Assembly (NCBI RefSeq): GCF_034424805.1
Contig: NZ_JAXOUF010000001.1
Location: forward strand, 744,001-808,000
DNA: 64,000 nt
Reading direction: 5' to 3'
DNA from: Labrys sedimenti
GTDB taxonomy: Bacteria; Pseudomonadota; Alphaproteobacteria; Rhizobiales; Labraceae
Below the pieces are notes generated by a model. That model searched no databases and was not told where the DNA came from. It saw only the letters and a list, made by a program, of their open reading frames with translations. Of the stretch, positions 63,885 to 64,000 are shown one piece after another. Made by a program: the position numbers and the translations under genes. Every line of letters starts with the position of its first letter. Position 1 is the first letter of the stretch.

Positions 63885-64000
63885 GGAACAAACTGACCGA
63901 AAAGCTCAAAATGTGACATTAATGTTCATGCTGTTTCAATTGCTTATGTGATAGATTCGTCTTTCTCGTCATGAAGAGGATTCGTCCTTAAGGAATTATT
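63803..64000. other. Intergenic end of the window
   Basis: After repeat copy C the last 110 bases turn A/T-rich and contain direct short motifs such as TTTCAATTGCTTATGTGATAGATTCG, which would suit a promoter, but no gene is visible before the window ends. A short ATG frame near 63970 stops after six codons. Confidence 0.4.

Overview
The window is a high-GC, gene-dense chromosomal segment of an alphaproteobacterium, most likely of the order Hyphomicrobiales (Rhizobiales). The sequence shows this through phosphatidylcholine synthase (Pcs), a small PopZ-type polar protein, two IalB-family proteins, the order rpsF-rpsR-DUF2232-rplI, and the neighbourhood glmS / DUF502 / recG / sdhE / mfd. I see no rRNA, CRISPR array, prophage or insertion sequence. 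Most of the window is core genome.

Layout. 1-9.3 kb, almost all on the minus strand: cvpA (partial), radA, a sterol-desaturase-like hydroxylase, a VOC protein, alr, dnaB, and the ribosomal operon rpsF-rpsR-DUF2232-rplI, which ends at a clear terminator. 9.5-16.6 kb: a TerC membrane protein, pcs, a quinone oxidoreductase, a methyltransferase and gyrA. 16.7-21.8 kb: a small exported protein, coaD, two cyclophilins, queA and tgt. 21.9-25.7 kb: a nickel/cobalt efflux pair dmeR-dmeF with a visible operator, a gene broken by a stop codon, and msrPQ for periplasmic methionine sulfoxide repair. 26-31.3 kb: an ABC exporter, an unknown Cys-rich protein, cysK-alaX and ybaK. 31.5-35.5 kb is the least conserved stretch: tRNA-Asn, several small unknown proteins, a HicB-like orphan, a highly structured non-coding segment, tRNA-Cys and pcm. 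35.7-49 kb: tolC, popZ, glmS, DUF502, a two-domain methyltransferase, recG, DUF488, sdhE-mfd. 49-57.5 kb: a D-threonine-aldolase-like enzyme, an AMP-binding-fold protein, an AmpG-type transporter, two IalB proteins, hspQ, an LpxL-type acyltransferase and a UbiH-type hydroxylase. 57.6-63.8 kb: a tightly packed operon dacF-like / tmk / holB / metG / tatD / PhnP-like.

The most unusual points are: (1) the DacF-like protein heading the tmk-holB operon keeps the fold motifs but has lost the nucleophilic serine and two further catalytic residues, so it looks like a conserved pseudo-enzyme; (2) an AMP-binding-fold protein without the ATP-binding loop; (3) GyrA with Gln at the quinolone-resistance serine position; (4) a Tgt lacking two zinc cysteines; (5) a gene interrupted by one in-frame TGA; (6) several families of dispersed palindromic repeats, one with a compensatory base-pair change between copies, one supplying the stop codon of a gene, and one forming a perfect 31-bp inverted repeat; (7) a three-hairpin, T-tailed segment at 34.3 kb that may be an RNA gene. 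I found no clearly new multi-gene system such as a defence island or a new biosynthetic cluster.
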